64,000 bases of DNA from Shewanella gelidimarina (GTDB lineage: Bacteria; Pseudomonadota; Gammaproteobacteria; Enterobacterales; Shewanellaceae): positions 124,001-188,000 of the forward strand of contig NZ_JAKIKW010000003.1 of assembly GCF_023283945.1 (NCBI RefSeq), read 5' to 3'. Both the position numbers and the translations under genes were made by a program. The notes beneath the pieces were generated by a model. It saw nothing but the letters and a program-made list of their open reading frames with translations, had not been told where the DNA came from and did not search any database. This document shows positions 8,570-17,869 of the stretch, one piece after another; within the stretch, counting starts at the first letter, position 1; every line of letters begins with the position of its first letter.

Positions 8570-10339
8570 TTAAAGCCGTGCTGACAGCGCGGTCACGTTA
8601 AGCACCTTTTCCTTGTGCAATTGAAATAGACTAAATAAGCCACTGGCTTGTTTAGCCTGTTTTTTTGCTAGAGCACTATAAACGGACAGTTGGTGTTCAT
8701 TGCAATTTGAGGTGACCTGCGGTGGTAAAATGCCTGCCGTTAATGTGATTAAGGCGTGATAACAGGTAACGCCTTCTCTGTCATCTGCCAGCATCCGTTT
8801 ATCCTGCCAATGCTCATCGGAGTAAAATAGTGACTTCACGGCTTCAAAGTCACTAATGATGGTGAGTGCTTGCTGCTGAATATCATCGCAGGTGCTAATG
8901 ATGACGAAGTCGTCCCCACCAATATGGCCGATAAAATTATCGCTACTTCGTTGACGTTGTAATAATCGTGATACCTCCATAATGACTTCGTCTCCACGAC
9001 AAAAGCCGTAAACATCGTTATAAGGTTTAAAATGAGATAGGTCAAAATATGCAAGGTAGAACGGTTTGTTTTGCTGTTTTAAGCGTTGTAACTCCTGTTG
9101 AATTGGAATATTCCCAGGTAACCCCGTCAGAGGGTTCGCATGACGAGCGACGGTAATTTTTTGTTCAGTTATCTGTGCCAAGAGATCTTTAGTATGACCA
9201 ATCCCCAATAGTCGCCCTTGTTTTAATACAATAAACTGTTGCGCTACAAGTCCGGTTGACTCTGATGTTAGACGTTGACTGACTTGAGATAAAGGCTGGT
9301 GAGCTTCAATCTGAATCACATTGGTATCGAGAATGTCATCAACGGGTTGGTGTTCATGTAGTGATCGACCGTAAGGCGTACTAAACAGTTCTATAACGTG
9401 AGATCGAGCGATCAACCCTATCACTCGTTGTTGGTCGACGACGACAATGGCTTGTACAGCGGGTTGCTGATTAAATTGCTCGTCGATAAGTTTTAGCTTA
9501 GTGCCTGATTGGCAAGTAATCGCACTGCAGCTGAGGCTTTCTGCTGAGTCTGCAAACCGAATATGGTAAGGAATGGGCTCAATGTTATCTTTGAGGGTAA
9601 TGCTTCGATTTGGCGACGCTTCTGGTCGACCCAGTAGGTAGCCTTGACAGTAGATAATGCCCAACTGTTTTAATACCGCGAGCTCTTTTTCTGTTTCAAT
9701 ACCTTCAGCAATAACTTTGCAGCTTAGGTTTTGGCATAGATTGACAATAGAGCGCACGAACTCCTGTTTAACCGGAGACGAGTCAATTGAATCAATGAAG
9801 TGCCTATCAATTTTGACGTAATCTGGTGCAAGCTCTGACCATAGTCTCAGGCCAGAATATCCCGCTCCAAGATCATCAATAGCAGTGAGAAACCCTTGGC
9901 TACGGTAGTGGTTTAAGCAAGATTTGAGCAGATCGATATCATCGGCGGGGTACTGCTCTGAGAGCTCAATGACCACTTGAGAAGGATGGATCCCCAATTC
10001 CTGCACCAAGCTTAACGTGAGACCCTTAGCGTGATTGGGTTCCAGCAAGGCTTTAGGTGAAATATTGATGAACAACTTGCCTGATAGTGCAATATTGTTG
10101 AATTGTTGGATGGAGATCCGTCGGCAGAGGCTTTCAAGTTCAGATAAGCGTCCTTCGTGGGCCGCTGTTTTAAATAGTGGTACAGGAGAGTAGAGCGGGC
10201 TATGTTCGGGTCCACGGCTGAGCGCTTCGAAACCATGAATTTGATAGGTTGAGATATTACAGATGGGCTGAAAAACGGCTTTGATTTTCTCTCGATCGAT
10301 GATCTTAGCGAGTTCACTTTTTAGATCAATAGCGGTCAT
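8570..10339 (-). CDS. EAL-CBS-GGDEF cyclic-di-GMP protein
   Basis: A cytosolic protein of 589 residues for c-di-GMP turnover. The N-terminal EAL domain (about 12-245) keeps FEALSRG, NISP, ELSE, DDLGAGYSG, KIDR and AEGIE, so phosphodiesterase activity is plausible. Paired CBS motifs (about 265-395) may sense an adenine nucleotide. The C-terminal GGDEF domain (about 405-570) reads GHIGGDDF, with Asp for the usual Glu; this form recurs in EAL-CBS-GGDEF proteins from memory, but cyclase activity is uncertain. No membrane helices. It stands alone. Confidence 0.9.
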   Translation of the reverse strand: MTAIDLKSELAKIIDREKIKAVFQPICNISTYQIHGFEALSRGPEHSPLYSPVPLFKTAAHEGRLSELESLCRRISIQQFNNIALSGKLFINISPKALLEPNHAKGLTLSLVQELGIHPSQVVIELSEQYPADDIDLLKSCLNHYRSQGFLTAIDDLGAGYSGLRLWSELAPDYVKIDRHFIDSIDSSPVKQEFVRSIVNLCQNLSCKVIAEGIETEKELAVLKQLGIIYCQGYLLGRPEASPNRSITLKDNIEPIPYHIRFADSAESLSCSAITCQSGTKLKLIDEQFNQQPAVQAIVVVDQQRVIGLIARSHVIELFSTPYGRSLHEHQPVDDILDTNVIQIEAHQPLSQVSQRLTSESTGLVAQQFIVLKQGRLLGIGHTKDLLAQITEQKITVARHANPLTGLPGNIPIQQELQRLKQQNKPFYLAYFDLSHFKPYNDVYGFCRGDEVIMEVSRLLQRQRSSDNFIGHIGGDDFVIISTCDDIQQQALTIISDFEAVKSLFYSDEHWQDKRMLADDREGVTCYHALITLTAGILPPQVTSNCNEHQLSVYSALAKKQAKQASGLFSLFQLHKEKVLNVTALSARL

Positions 10340-10435
10340 GTGTTCTACTCAATATTTAAGAAGTAGAGGATTGTATGACGCTTGGATGACATTAAGATTT
10401 CAAAAAATCAATCCATTAACATTTTTTCACGCTTT

Positions 10436-10464
10436 CACTTACCTTAATGGTTATAAGGTAAGTG
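10436..10464. other. Perfect 11-bp hairpin between two minus-strand genes
   Basis: Arms CACTTACCTTA / TAAGGTAAGTG with a 7-nt loop, between the 10500-10811 gene and the EAL-CBS-GGDEF gene. No clear T-run on either strand, so it may be a processing signal or weak terminator. Confidence 0.45.
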
Positions 10465-10499
10465 CCGGTTTTGTCAATGGATCGACTGACCCTATAAGG

Positions 10500-10811
10500 C
10501 TATTTTGTGTTGGCTTTAAAAGTCTGCATCGTTTGCAATAATAGGCCAAGCTTACGGACGTAGCTTTCTAATCCCGTCGCCATGGTTTCAGGTTCGTGGC
10601 TCATCGCGTCCATTTCAGCAGCGAGTTCTGTTACATAAGGCTGAAAGCGATTGCTACTGGTAGAAAATCCCTCGTCCTTAGTGAAAATAGTATTAAACTT
10701 AACGTGGCCGGCTTTTTTGAGCCCATCGAGTCTTGTATCTGCATCGATAGCTTGACGGTAGGCGGTTTGCAAACTGGCTTTTAGTTGCTCGATAACCTGT
10801 GTGTGTGGCAT
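10500..10811 (-). CDS. Conserved-looking small helical protein
   Basis: A 103-residue soluble, mostly helical protein without cysteines or signal peptide; a central RFQPYVTELAAEM segment and a C-terminal helix ending QTFKANTK. It could form a helical bundle. No family recognised. Its start region is 45 bp from the divergent TraB/GumN gene, so the two may share a control region. Confidence 0.6.
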   Translation of the reverse strand: MPHTQVIEQLKASLQTAYRQAIDADTRLDGLKKAGHVKFNTIFTKDEGFSTSSNRFQPYVTELAAEMDAMSHEPETMATGLESYVRKLGLLLQTMQTFKANTK

Positions 10812-10855
10812 AACAGCCTCTCATTTTAAAATTTGCTGAATTATAAGGGGCAAGT

Positions 10856-11740
10856 ATGTTGGCAACAAGTATTCAGAAAGGTTTATTATCGATAGTTGGC
10901 ATGTGTTGTATCGTTGTAGCCCAAATAGCCAGCGCTGCGCCAACGGATAAACCGCCTTTCTACCAAGTTTCTTATCAAGGTAAAACCGCCTATCTATTGG
11001 GCTCTATCCATATTGGTAAAGCTGATTTTTATCCATTAGCGGATCAAATTGAACAGGCGTTTGCGACATCAAAAGCAATTGTCGTAGAAGCTGATGTTCG
11101 CGATGCTAACATTGCAGCATTATTACAAACATATGGCGCTAAGCAATTCCCCATTGATGATAAAACCAAAGGCGTATTAGCCAGTTACTGTAAAGATAAA
11201 GCCAACTTATGTGCCGCTTTAAGCAGCTATGCACCCTGGTTACAATCAATGCAACTGAGTGTGGGTCGCTACACAGCTCTGGGATATAGTGCGCTTTATG
11301 GCGTGGACTCAGTGTTAGTTGCTCAAGCAGATAATAGACCTGTATATGAGCTCGAAAGCACCGAATTTCAGTTTGAGTTGCTGTCATCTTTTAGCGCAGA
11401 GACGCAGTGGGAGATGGTACGCGAAGCAATAGAAGCACCAGATGAGGATATGCTAAAACTTATTTCGGCGTGGCGCCGTGGCGATGAAGCTGAGTTGGCA
11501 GATTTAATGGAAGGAGAGATGCTCCGCGAAGGCAATACTGAAATGGTAGAGAAGATGCTGTGGGACCGCAATAAGGGCATGGCTAATAAAATCGAGGAAC
11601 TGATGACATCTGCTACAACTAAACAACCTTTATTCATTGTCGTTGGGGCCGGACACTTAGTGGGGAGTCGGAGTGTACAGTCCTACTTGGAGCCAATGGG
11701 TGTGAGCAGTAAAAACTGTTGGCAAACCACCTGTAGTTGA
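10856..11740 (+). CDS. TraB/GumN family protein
   Basis: A 294-residue exported protein. A signal peptide of about 27 residues ends ASAAP. The TraB/GumN fold is shown by the N-terminal YLLGSIHIGKADFYPL motif and the C-terminal VVGAGHLVGSRSV motif, which carry the conserved paired histidines (GSxH and GxGH) of this metal-dependent protease-like family. Two cysteines at the end (KNCWQTTCS) may pair. The substrate in bacteria is unknown. The ATG lies after a GGGGCAAGT stretch. Confidence 0.88.
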   Translation: MLATSIQKGLLSIVGMCCIVVAQIASAAPTDKPPFYQVSYQGKTAYLLGSIHIGKADFYPLADQIEQAFATSKAIVVEADVRDANIAALLQTYGAKQFPIDDKTKGVLASYCKDKANLCAALSSYAPWLQSMQLSVGRYTALGYSALYGVDSVLVAQADNRPVYELESTEFQFELLSSFSAETQWEMVREAIEAPDEDMLKLISAWRRGDEAELADLMEGEMLREGNTEMVEKMLWDRNKGMANKIEELMTSATTKQPLFIVVGAGHLVGSRSVQSYLEPMGVSSKNCWQTTCS

Positions 11741-11782
11741 AGCAATTGCTCATCGTGATTATCGGCTTTTTCTGTTTTAGGG

Positions 11783-11788
11783 TATAAT
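11783..11788 (+). promoter_or_regulatory. -10 box ahead of the MaoC-like gene
   Basis: A perfect TATAAT about 50 bp upstream of the start region; the -35 region is poor. Suggests the gene has its own promoter rather than relying on the TraB gene. Confidence 0.4.
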
Positions 11789-11838
11789 CTGCGGATCGTT
11801 TATTTTTTGTCTGTGTTTTAATGTAAGGTTTGATTAGT

Positions 11839-12705
11839 TTGACTGAAGAATACTGTATTGATTTAAAGGCTATGCCATCGCTGTTTTCGCTGTATCGAAA
11901 GATATTTTTTGGGCGCAAACCTGGTTGGGATGAACAGCCGCTGCCTATGATTAAAGTAAGCAGTCCAAATGTGGCATTGTCCGCAGAAAAAGTTGAGCAG
12001 TATGCCAAGGTATGCGGTTTTGATTTTGATGGTCAAACGTTACCGCCGACTTATTTGTATGTAATGGCGTTTAGATTACATGCGGTGATTTTCACTCATG
12101 ACGCAATCACATTTCCTTTGCTTGGTATGCTCCATTTAAAGAACAGCATCACCTTATATCGTCCGACAACGGTTGCTGAAAACTATGATATTGAATGTTC
12201 ATTAACGACCAGCCAAATGACCGACTCTGGCTTGGAGTTTGAATTGGTATCAAAAGCGTTTGTTGCCGGCGAGTTAGTCTGGGAGTCACTCTCAACCTAC
12301 CTATATCGCATTGAAGGTAAAACTAAGCGAATGCGCCCACCCAGAGCCAGTGATATCAACTGGGATACTGCCCAAGCATGGAGCTTAAGTGAAGATTTGG
12401 GCCGCCGTTACGCCAAAGCATCAGGCGACTATAATCTTATCCATCTGCATCCAGTATTGTCTAAACGCTTTGGATTTGATCGTATTTTAGCGCATGGCAT
12501 GTGGTCTAAAGGCCGCTGTATTGCAGAAGTGATGCCGGAAATTGTGGCTAAACCTTGTAAGATTGATGTTGCCTTTAAATTACCCTTATTTATGCCTGGT
12601 AACGTCAGCTTTGCGGCGGAACAAAAACAAGATAGTTTGATATTCGAGCTAAGAGATCAAAAAGGTCGACGTCCGCATTTGACCGGTGAAATAACCTTTT
12701 TATAA
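11839..12705 (+). CDS. MaoC-like (hot-dog fold) dehydratase
   Basis: A protein of about 288 residues with two hot-dog-like halves. The C-terminal half holds the R-hydratase motif GRRYAKASGDYNLIHLHP and then FGFDRILAHGMWSKG; the Asp and His of the SGDxNxIH segment are the catalytic pair of MaoC/PhaJ enzymes, which hydrate enoyl-CoA. No signal peptide. The start is uncertain: AAGG at 11825-11828 is best spaced for TTG 11839; TTG 11830 is too close and ATG 11872 would shorten the protein. Likely role in fatty-acid metabolism; substrate unknown. Confidence 0.85.
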   Translation: MTEEYCIDLKAMPSLFSLYRKIFFGRKPGWDEQPLPMIKVSSPNVALSAEKVEQYAKVCGFDFDGQTLPPTYLYVMAFRLHAVIFTHDAITFPLLGMLHLKNSITLYRPTTVAENYDIECSLTTSQMTDSGLEFELVSKAFVAGELVWESLSTYLYRIEGKTKRMRPPRASDINWDTAQAWSLSEDLGRRYAKASGDYNLIHLHPVLSKRFGFDRILAHGMWSKGRCIAEVMPEIVAKPCKIDVAFKLPLFMPGNVSFAAEQKQDSLIFELRDQKGRRPHLTGEITFL

Positions 12706-12720
12706 AGCATTGGTCATGAT

Positions 12721-12748
12721 AAAAAAAGGCGCTATATTGCGCCTTTTT
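12721..12748 (+). terminator. Terminator of the MaoC-like gene
   Basis: AAAAAGGCGC / GCGCCTTTTT stem with a 6-nt loop and flanking A and T runs. Confidence 0.9.
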
Positions 12749-13057
12749 CGATCTAAACCCAGACAATTTCCAATGCTGTTTTCAGAACTGCGGTAGGAAA
12801 GTGAAACAAGGCAGTGATTGAGATAATGGTTATTCCAATTTAGATTGTAATGCCATTCGCCAAAAGCCAGCCATAGTTGATTTTCATTGAAAATCGCTAT
12901 TCTGCATGATCTACTCCTGTCATCTGGTGATGATTTTATTGATGTAGATTACAAAAAGCTAAAATAGCATTCGCTCACTATTCAACCTCGGTTTCAGATC
13001 CTCTATATTGCACTCGTGACTCTACCTTATCTTAAATAAAACAGTGGATACCTACAA
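12749..13057. other. 309-bp leader region of fhs
   Basis: No gene and no known riboswitch found. AT-rich sequence near 12950-13010 probably contains the fhs promoter; I could not place it securely. Confidence 0.3.
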
Positions 13058-14770
13058 ATGCTGTCAGATATACAAATTTCTAGTGAGCATACCTGCAAAC
13101 CGATTGCGGATATCGCCACTAAACTCGGCATTATGGACTCTGAATTGTCCCTCTATGGCGCTAACAAAGCCAAAGTTTCCCTCACCGTTGCCCGCCGCTT
13201 GGCTGACAAACCTGATGCCAAGCTTGTGATCGTGACCGCAGTAACACCGACACCTTTTGGCGAGGGAAAAACGGTAACCACGATTGGTTTGACGCAGGCG
13301 ATGAATGCCATTGGGATAACAACCTGCGGCTGTATACGCCAGCCAAGCATGGGACCGGTATTTGGTATTAAGGGCGGTGCTGCAGGGGGCGGCTACGCAC
13401 AAGTGGTGCCAATGGAGGAACTCAATTTACACCTTACTGGCGATATACATGCGGTGAGCAGTGCGCATAATCTCGCTGCAGCGGCTATTGATGCTCGTTT
13501 GTTCCATGAAACAAGACTCGGCGCAGAAGCATTTTCCAATGAATCAGGTTTAACAGCGCTCAATATTGATGTTGAAAACATTCTTTGGCGCAGAGTGGTG
13601 GATCATAATGAGCGTAGCCTAAGGCAGATTGAAGTCGGTCTTGGCGCGAACAATGGCCCAGTACATGCCTCAGGTTTTGATATTACTGCGGCATCGGAGT
13701 TAATGGCGATTCTAGCATTGAGCAAAGATCTTCAAGATCTACGGCAAAGAGTGGGGCGGCTAGTGCTGGCACTCGATCTAGAAGCAAATCCGATTACTGC
13801 AGAAGATATCGGTGTGGCAGGCGCCATGACTGTGATAATGAGAGATGCGATTAAGCCAACATTGATGCAGACGCTCTCTGGCGACCCTTGTTTTATTCAC
13901 GCGGGTCCTTTTGCCAATATTGCCCACGGTAACTCCTCGATTATTGCCGATGAATTGGCAGCAAAATTGGCTGATGTGGTGATAACGGAAGCTGGCTTTG
14001 GCTCTGATATGGGCTTTGAGAAGTTCAGTAATATCAAAGTCAGAGAATCTGGCTATAAACCGTCAGCAGCAGTGGTTGTGGTCACGCTAAAAGCGCTTAA
14101 GGCCAATAGCGGTATTGAATCTGATATTGCGATAGACCAACCTGACTTGGCCCGTCTAAAAGCAGGTTTCGCCAATTTAGAATGGCATATTAATAATGTG
14201 CATCAATACGGCGCACCCGTCGTGGTTGCTATTAATCGTTTCCCAACGGATACCGCCGCAGAGCTTGATTGGTTACAAGCAGAAGTGAGCCACACCCGTG
14301 CCTTTGGTTGTGAGATCAGTGATGCTTTCGCTCACGGCTCCGAAGGAGGCGTTGAGTTAGCAAAGATGGTTTATGCTGCTACCCAATTAAAATCTGAATT
14401 TAAATGTCTATACAAAGCGGAAGATAGCTTAGAGGCTAAATTGATGACGTTAGCTGAAGTGGGATATGGTGCGGCGAGTGTTGCTATGTCAGATAAAGCT
14501 AAGCAGCAATTGGCTTGGCTAGGTAAGCATGGCTATAGCCATTTGCCAGTGTGTATTGCTAAAACGCCGATGTCTATCAGCCATGATGCAAGCTTAAAGG
14601 GAGTACCTGCGGGTTTTGAGCTGCCTATCAATGAACTCAGGCTTAATGCTGGTGCAGGCTTTATAACGGCTTTAGTGGGGAAGGTGATGACGATGCCTGG
14701 CTTGGGAATTCGCCCTGGTTACTTAAATATCGACATCGATAGTAATGATGAGATTATCGGCTTAGCTTAA
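13058..14770 (+). CDS. fhs: Formate-tetrahydrofolate ligase
   Basis: A cytosolic enzyme of 570 residues that joins formate and tetrahydrofolate using ATP to give 10-formyl-THF for one-carbon metabolism. The N-terminal nucleotide site [10 protein letters not shown] (about residues 62-71) and the glycine-rich [25 protein letters not shown] and [15 protein letters not shown] segments are all present. Length is somewhat above the common 555-560 form. It is monocistronic with a strong terminator. Assignment is essentially certain from motif density. Confidence 0.96.
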   Translation: MLSDIQISSEHTCKPIADIATKLGIMDSELSLYGANKAKVSLTVARRLADKPDAKLVIVTAVTPTPFGEGKTVTTIGLTQAMNAIGITTCGCIRQPSMGPVFGIKGGAAGGGYAQVVPMEELNLHLTGDIHAVSSAHNLAAAAIDARLFHETRLGAEAFSNESGLTALNIDVENILWRRVVDHNERSLRQIEVGLGANNGPVHASGFDITAASELMAILALSKDLQDLRQRVGRLVLALDLEANPITAEDIGVAGAMTVIMRDAIKPTLMQTLSGDPCFIHAGPFANIAHGNSSIIADELAAKLADVVITEAGFGSDMGFEKFSNIKVRESGYKPSAAVVVVTLKALKANSGIESDIAIDQPDLARLKAGFANLEWHINNVHQYGAPVVVAINRFPTDTAAELDWLQAEVSHTRAFGCEISDAFAHGSEGGVELAKMVYAATQLKSEFKCLYKAEDSLEAKLMTLAEVGYGAASVAMSDKAKQQLAWLGKHGYSHLPVCIAKTPMSISHDASLKGVPAGFELPINELRLNAGAGFITALVGKVMTMPGLGIRPGYLNIDIDSNDEIIGLA

Positions 14771-14804
14771 GTGACAGCTGATCTTCATTGTTAGATTTTA
14801 ATTA

Positions 14805-14838
14805 AAAAGCCCCGCCAGCAAATGCTCGCGGGGCTTTT
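14805..14838. terminator. Bidirectional terminator between fhs and mscS-type gene
   Basis: 11-bp perfect GC-rich stem AAAAGCCCCGC / GCGGGGCTTTT with A and T runs, between convergent genes. Confidence 0.92.
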
Positions 14839-14853
14839 AGCTAATACTACAAT

Positions 14854-16461
14854 CTAGGTCTCTTGGTAGATATGGACATCGCGTTGTGGGAACGGAATAC
14901 TAATCCCTTCAGCGTCAAAGCGCATTTTGACTTCACGGGTGATATCCCAATAAACGTCCCAGTAATCAATAGGCTTAACCCATGGGCGTACAATAAAGTC
15001 GACTGAAGATTCACCTAACGTGTGTAGCTTTATCATTGGCTCAGGGTCTTTGAGCACTTTAGGGTGCGACATCATGACATCGTTCAAGACTTTTTCAGCA
15101 TGTTCAATGCTGTCGCTATAACCGATGCCAAACGTTAAGTCGACTCGACGTACTTGCTCAACAGTGATGTTGTTAATGGTATCGCCCCAGATCTTATTAT
15201 TGGGGATGATTAACCTTTGGTTATCTAACGTTTTGATGGTGGTTGAAACAAGGCTCATATGACTGACTCGCCCAGTGACGCCGGCGGCATTAATGAGGTC
15301 ATCCACATCAAAGGGACGGTAGATCAAAATCATCATGCCAGAGGCGAAGTTAGACAAGGTATCTTGCAAGGCGAAACCAATAATCACACCCGCGATACCA
15401 AAACCTGCAAGCAGCGGTGCCAGCTCAAACCCGAGCTGTGACAGACCAATTAATAAGCCTAAAGCAAATACTGCTTTTCCCGACAGTGAAATAAAGAAAT
15501 CTTGCAGTAAGTAGCTGAATTTAAGCTTAGAATTGCTCACGGTTTTTTGTATGATGCGCTTAACCACTTTTCCTATCAGGCTTGATAGAAATAAGATGAG
15601 ACTAAAAATGATGAGTTTAAACACCACACTGGCACCATTTTCTAAGGCTTGAGTCTTAGCAATCAATATCCATTCACTCAGCAGGCTGCTCGCTACATCA
15701 AAGTTCAGCACATCTTGAGTAATGTCGCCTGAGATACTAAATAAAGTTTGTTTATATACTGCAGTATCTTGGCCTAGTTCATCTAACATTTCGATTGCTG
15801 TCGATAAGCTGGTAGAGCTTCGTTCAAGACGCTCTTTTAGCTCGACAACGATAGCAGTTTGTTCACTGCTAACATCTTTACCCGCAACCGTTACATCCGC
15901 GATGGCTTGTGCTAATCGCGATTGGTTGTAGTGTACAAAGCTATCGAGGTCATTAGCCCGCTCCGCGATTGTCGCAATAAATTGCTGATTCTTGGCTTCA
16001 ACATCAACCCCAGCAATAGCAGCCCAAGTCAGTAGTTGCTTTTCTGCGACGTAGAGTTTGTCTTGCTCGCGTTCTATCTGCACCAACTGCAGCATTATGT
16101 TACGGTCATTATCCGCACCAACTTGACTCATCAACGTCTTTTTTTCGTTTTTGAAATAGTTTTCAACTTGATTGGTAAATGCGAGTTGCTTGACGATATA
16201 AGGCTTTAGTAACTCAAGTTTAGGCGGTGTTTGTTCAATCTGTTGCTTCAGGTTTTCCTGTAATAAGGTGGCATTGCGACTGATGCGGTATTCAATAAAT
16301 GATTTTATTTCTCCCTTGGTGCCCGTTAATACTTTTACATCACTATCAATAGCGCTTTGGATCCTGTTTAGCTCAATCGTGAGTGGCTCATCATTTGCCG
16401 AAGCGATGGAGGAGAATAAGCATAAGCCGATAAAGAGCAGCTGGGTAAGCAATCTATGCAT
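14854..16461 (-). CDS. MscS-family mechanosensitive channel with periplasmic coiled-coil domain
   Basis: A 535-residue inner-membrane channel. A signal peptide (about 1-22, ASAND) is followed by about 230 residues of helical, probably periplasmic domain, then three or so membrane helices (about 270-370) with the small-residue pore helix GFGIAGVIIGFALQDTLSNFASG, and the cytosolic MscS beta domain (RVSHMSLVSTTIKTLDNQRLIIPNNKIW) and alpha/beta end. This enlarged form is related to the extended MscS paralogues rather than the minimal E. coli MscS. Role: relief of osmotic downshock. Monocistronic. Confidence 0.92.
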   Translation of the reverse strand: MHRLLTQLLFIGLCLFSSIASANDEPLTIELNRIQSAIDSDVKVLTGTKGEIKSFIEYRISRNATLLQENLKQQIEQTPPKLELLKPYIVKQLAFTNQVENYFKNEKKTLMSQVGADNDRNIMLQLVQIEREQDKLYVAEKQLLTWAAIAGVDVEAKNQQFIATIAERANDLDSFVHYNQSRLAQAIADVTVAGKDVSSEQTAIVVELKERLERSSTSLSTAIEMLDELGQDTAVYKQTLFSISGDITQDVLNFDVASSLLSEWILIAKTQALENGASVVFKLIIFSLILFLSSLIGKVVKRIIQKTVSNSKLKFSYLLQDFFISLSGKAVFALGLLIGLSQLGFELAPLLAGFGIAGVIIGFALQDTLSNFASGMMILIYRPFDVDDLINAAGVTGRVSHMSLVSTTIKTLDNQRLIIPNNKIWGDTINNITVEQVRRVDLTFGIGYSDSIEHAEKVLNDVMMSHPKVLKDPEPMIKLHTLGESSVDFIVRPWVKPIDYWDVYWDITREVKMRFDAEGISIPFPQRDVHIYQET

Positions 16462-16684
16462 TTGTGGATATCCGTTAGTTCCCTGAAGTAACTATATTAT
16501 TACTCAGATTTAACAGTGTCGATTTGTTATTTTGATTTTATGATGACTTTGAGCAATAAAAGGTCTGACTAAGGCCCAAATCTGTTAGAATTGGCGGCCA
16601 GTTTTGGGCCCTAAAGTGCCAGTTTCTGGGGGGTGTTCGTCATACGACAACCTTAACTAACTAATTATATAGAGAGAAGCGCCT

Positions 16685-17014
16685 GTGATATGTGCACATT
16701 GTTCTAAGCCTTTCGCCATAGATAAAATCGTTAACCAAAGAGGAAAGGGCCTAAATGGTGAGATCCAGTGTCCACTTTGTGACGCTTGGTTGGGTAAAAG
16801 TGCACCCATGGCACGCGTTAAAATGGCGAGTTTTTATATTGGGTTTATGGCAATAGTGTGGGGATATTTCGATGAGACTATGCGGACGGTCTGTATCCCG
16901 GTGACAATATTTGCAGTGATGTTACTGTTGGTAAGCCATATGATGGATCATATGAAAGTCATCGAAGCACCAGAGAGAGTTGATGACAGCGAAGAAAGGC
17001 AGAAATACCGTTAA
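16685..17014 (+). CDS. Zinc-ribbon plus two-helix membrane protein
   Basis: A 109-residue protein. Two CxxC pairs at the N-terminus (CAHC and CPLC, 25 residues apart) form a predicted zinc ribbon, followed by two membrane helices (about residues 47-80) and a charged tail. The start is GTG 16685 after an AGAGAGAAG site. No family recognised; it might be a metal or redox sensor, but that is guesswork. Confidence 0.7.
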   Translation: MICAHCSKPFAIDKIVNQRGKGLNGEIQCPLCDAWLGKSAPMARVKMASFYIGFMAIVWGYFDETMRTVCIPVTIFAVMLLLVSHMMDHMKVIEAPERVDDSEERQKYR

Positions 17015-17146
17015 ATTCTGATGACTCACTGCCATCAGAATAGAGGCTTATTGAGCAGCGAGTTACACCTTGGCTAATTCAAGTTTTCATTCGAAAACCA
17101 ATCCAAAATTCAACTTGAATCTTAACGATATAATTCGTTGATAGCG

Positions 17147-17272
17147 TTATTCTATGACTTGAACTTGTGCTTCAAGTGCGGCTTCTACATAGTAAATGCC
17201 GCCAAGTACCACACCAAAAAATAACGCTGTCATGATAATGAATTTTAAGTTTGAGCGAAGAAGTTCAAGCAT
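17147..17272 (-). CDS. 41-residue single-helix membrane protein
   Basis: Short frame starting MLELLRSNLKFIIMTALFFG, with one hydrophobic helix (about residues 9-28) and a polar tail ending AQVQVIE. A basic-then-hydrophobic N-terminus, ATG start and an AAGG about 10 bases upstream make it a plausible small membrane protein. It lies in the 480-bp gap before the zinc locus, on the opposite strand. No homology recognised. Confidence 0.5.
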   Translation of the reverse strand: MLELLRSNLKFIIMTALFFGVVLGGIYYVEAALEAQVQVIE

Positions 17273-17387
17273 GATGTTGGCGCCTTATTAGTAAATAAAC
17301 TCTTATTTCATATCTCTATGAATTAATGCTAGTGCTGAAATCTTAGCCCTATCAGCTTAAAACAGTATTAATTGTCATTCAAGTTTT

Positions 17388-17403
17388 AGTGATATTCATC
17401 ACA
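17388..17403. promoter_or_regulatory. CRP-like site upstream of the zinc locus
   Basis: AGTGATATTCATCACA fits TGTGA-N6-TCACA at nine of ten fixed positions. It is about 90 bp before the first zinc-locus gene and about 115 bp before the start of the 41-residue gene on the other strand. No clear Zur box was found nearby. Confidence 0.4.
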
Positions 17404-17494
17404 AACACTTTGTAACGCTTTCACTTTAGGGAGTACTTGACTTCAATCTTGAACCACCTAAACTTGGCTGGTTTTTTAAAACAAGGTTAACACT

Positions 17495-17785
17495 TTGATT
17501 CAACTGAGTAGCGTGAAGCAGAAACTGGTAATAGGGCTTATTGCCGTATTCTTGTGCCTGTCATTTGCAGCGTCCGCTCATGATCTGAGTCACTTGGATG
17601 ATGGCGCTAAGAACCATTGTACTCTGTGTTATCACCAACACCACATCAACAAACTGCTGCCTAGCTTTGAGTTTAATATTGCGGTAGTACGCCAGTTCGT
17701 TGAGAGCCAAGAGTATATCCTTCCAACATTTAACTCGCAGCATGTGAGTTTTTTCAATAGCCGCGCTCCCCCCGTTACTGTCTAA
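17495..17785 (+). CDS. Small His/Cys-rich exported protein of the zinc locus ('zinc chaperone')
   Basis: A 96-residue protein. The signal sequence is about 1-28 (SFAASAHD). The mature part has HDLSH, a CTLC pair and HQHH close together (residues about 29-50), a plausible metal site. It ends RAPPVTV, a C-terminal proline pair seen in small metal-resistance proteins. The start is TTG 17495 with AAGG eight bases upstream. It resembles proteins named 'ABC-type zinc uptake system zinc chaperone', and its place before a His-rich outer-membrane protein and a ZnuA fits. Direct zinc binding is inference. Confidence 0.75.
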   Translation: MIQLSSVKQKLVIGLIAVFLCLSFAASAHDLSHLDDGAKNHCTLCYHQHHINKLLPSFEFNIAVVRQFVESQEYILPTFNSQHVSFFNSRAPPVTV

Positions 17786-17869
17786 GCAATTCAATAAAAA
17801 AAAACAACGACTAAATTAAACAAGTATTCCCTATGGGAAGGCTTTGCTTAGCTGTATTTCGGAGAACAA

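Noticed and set aside
10281..10541. 86-codon plus ORF between two minus genes
   Set aside because: Overlaps the starts and ends of real genes and a hairpin; no ribosome site or family.
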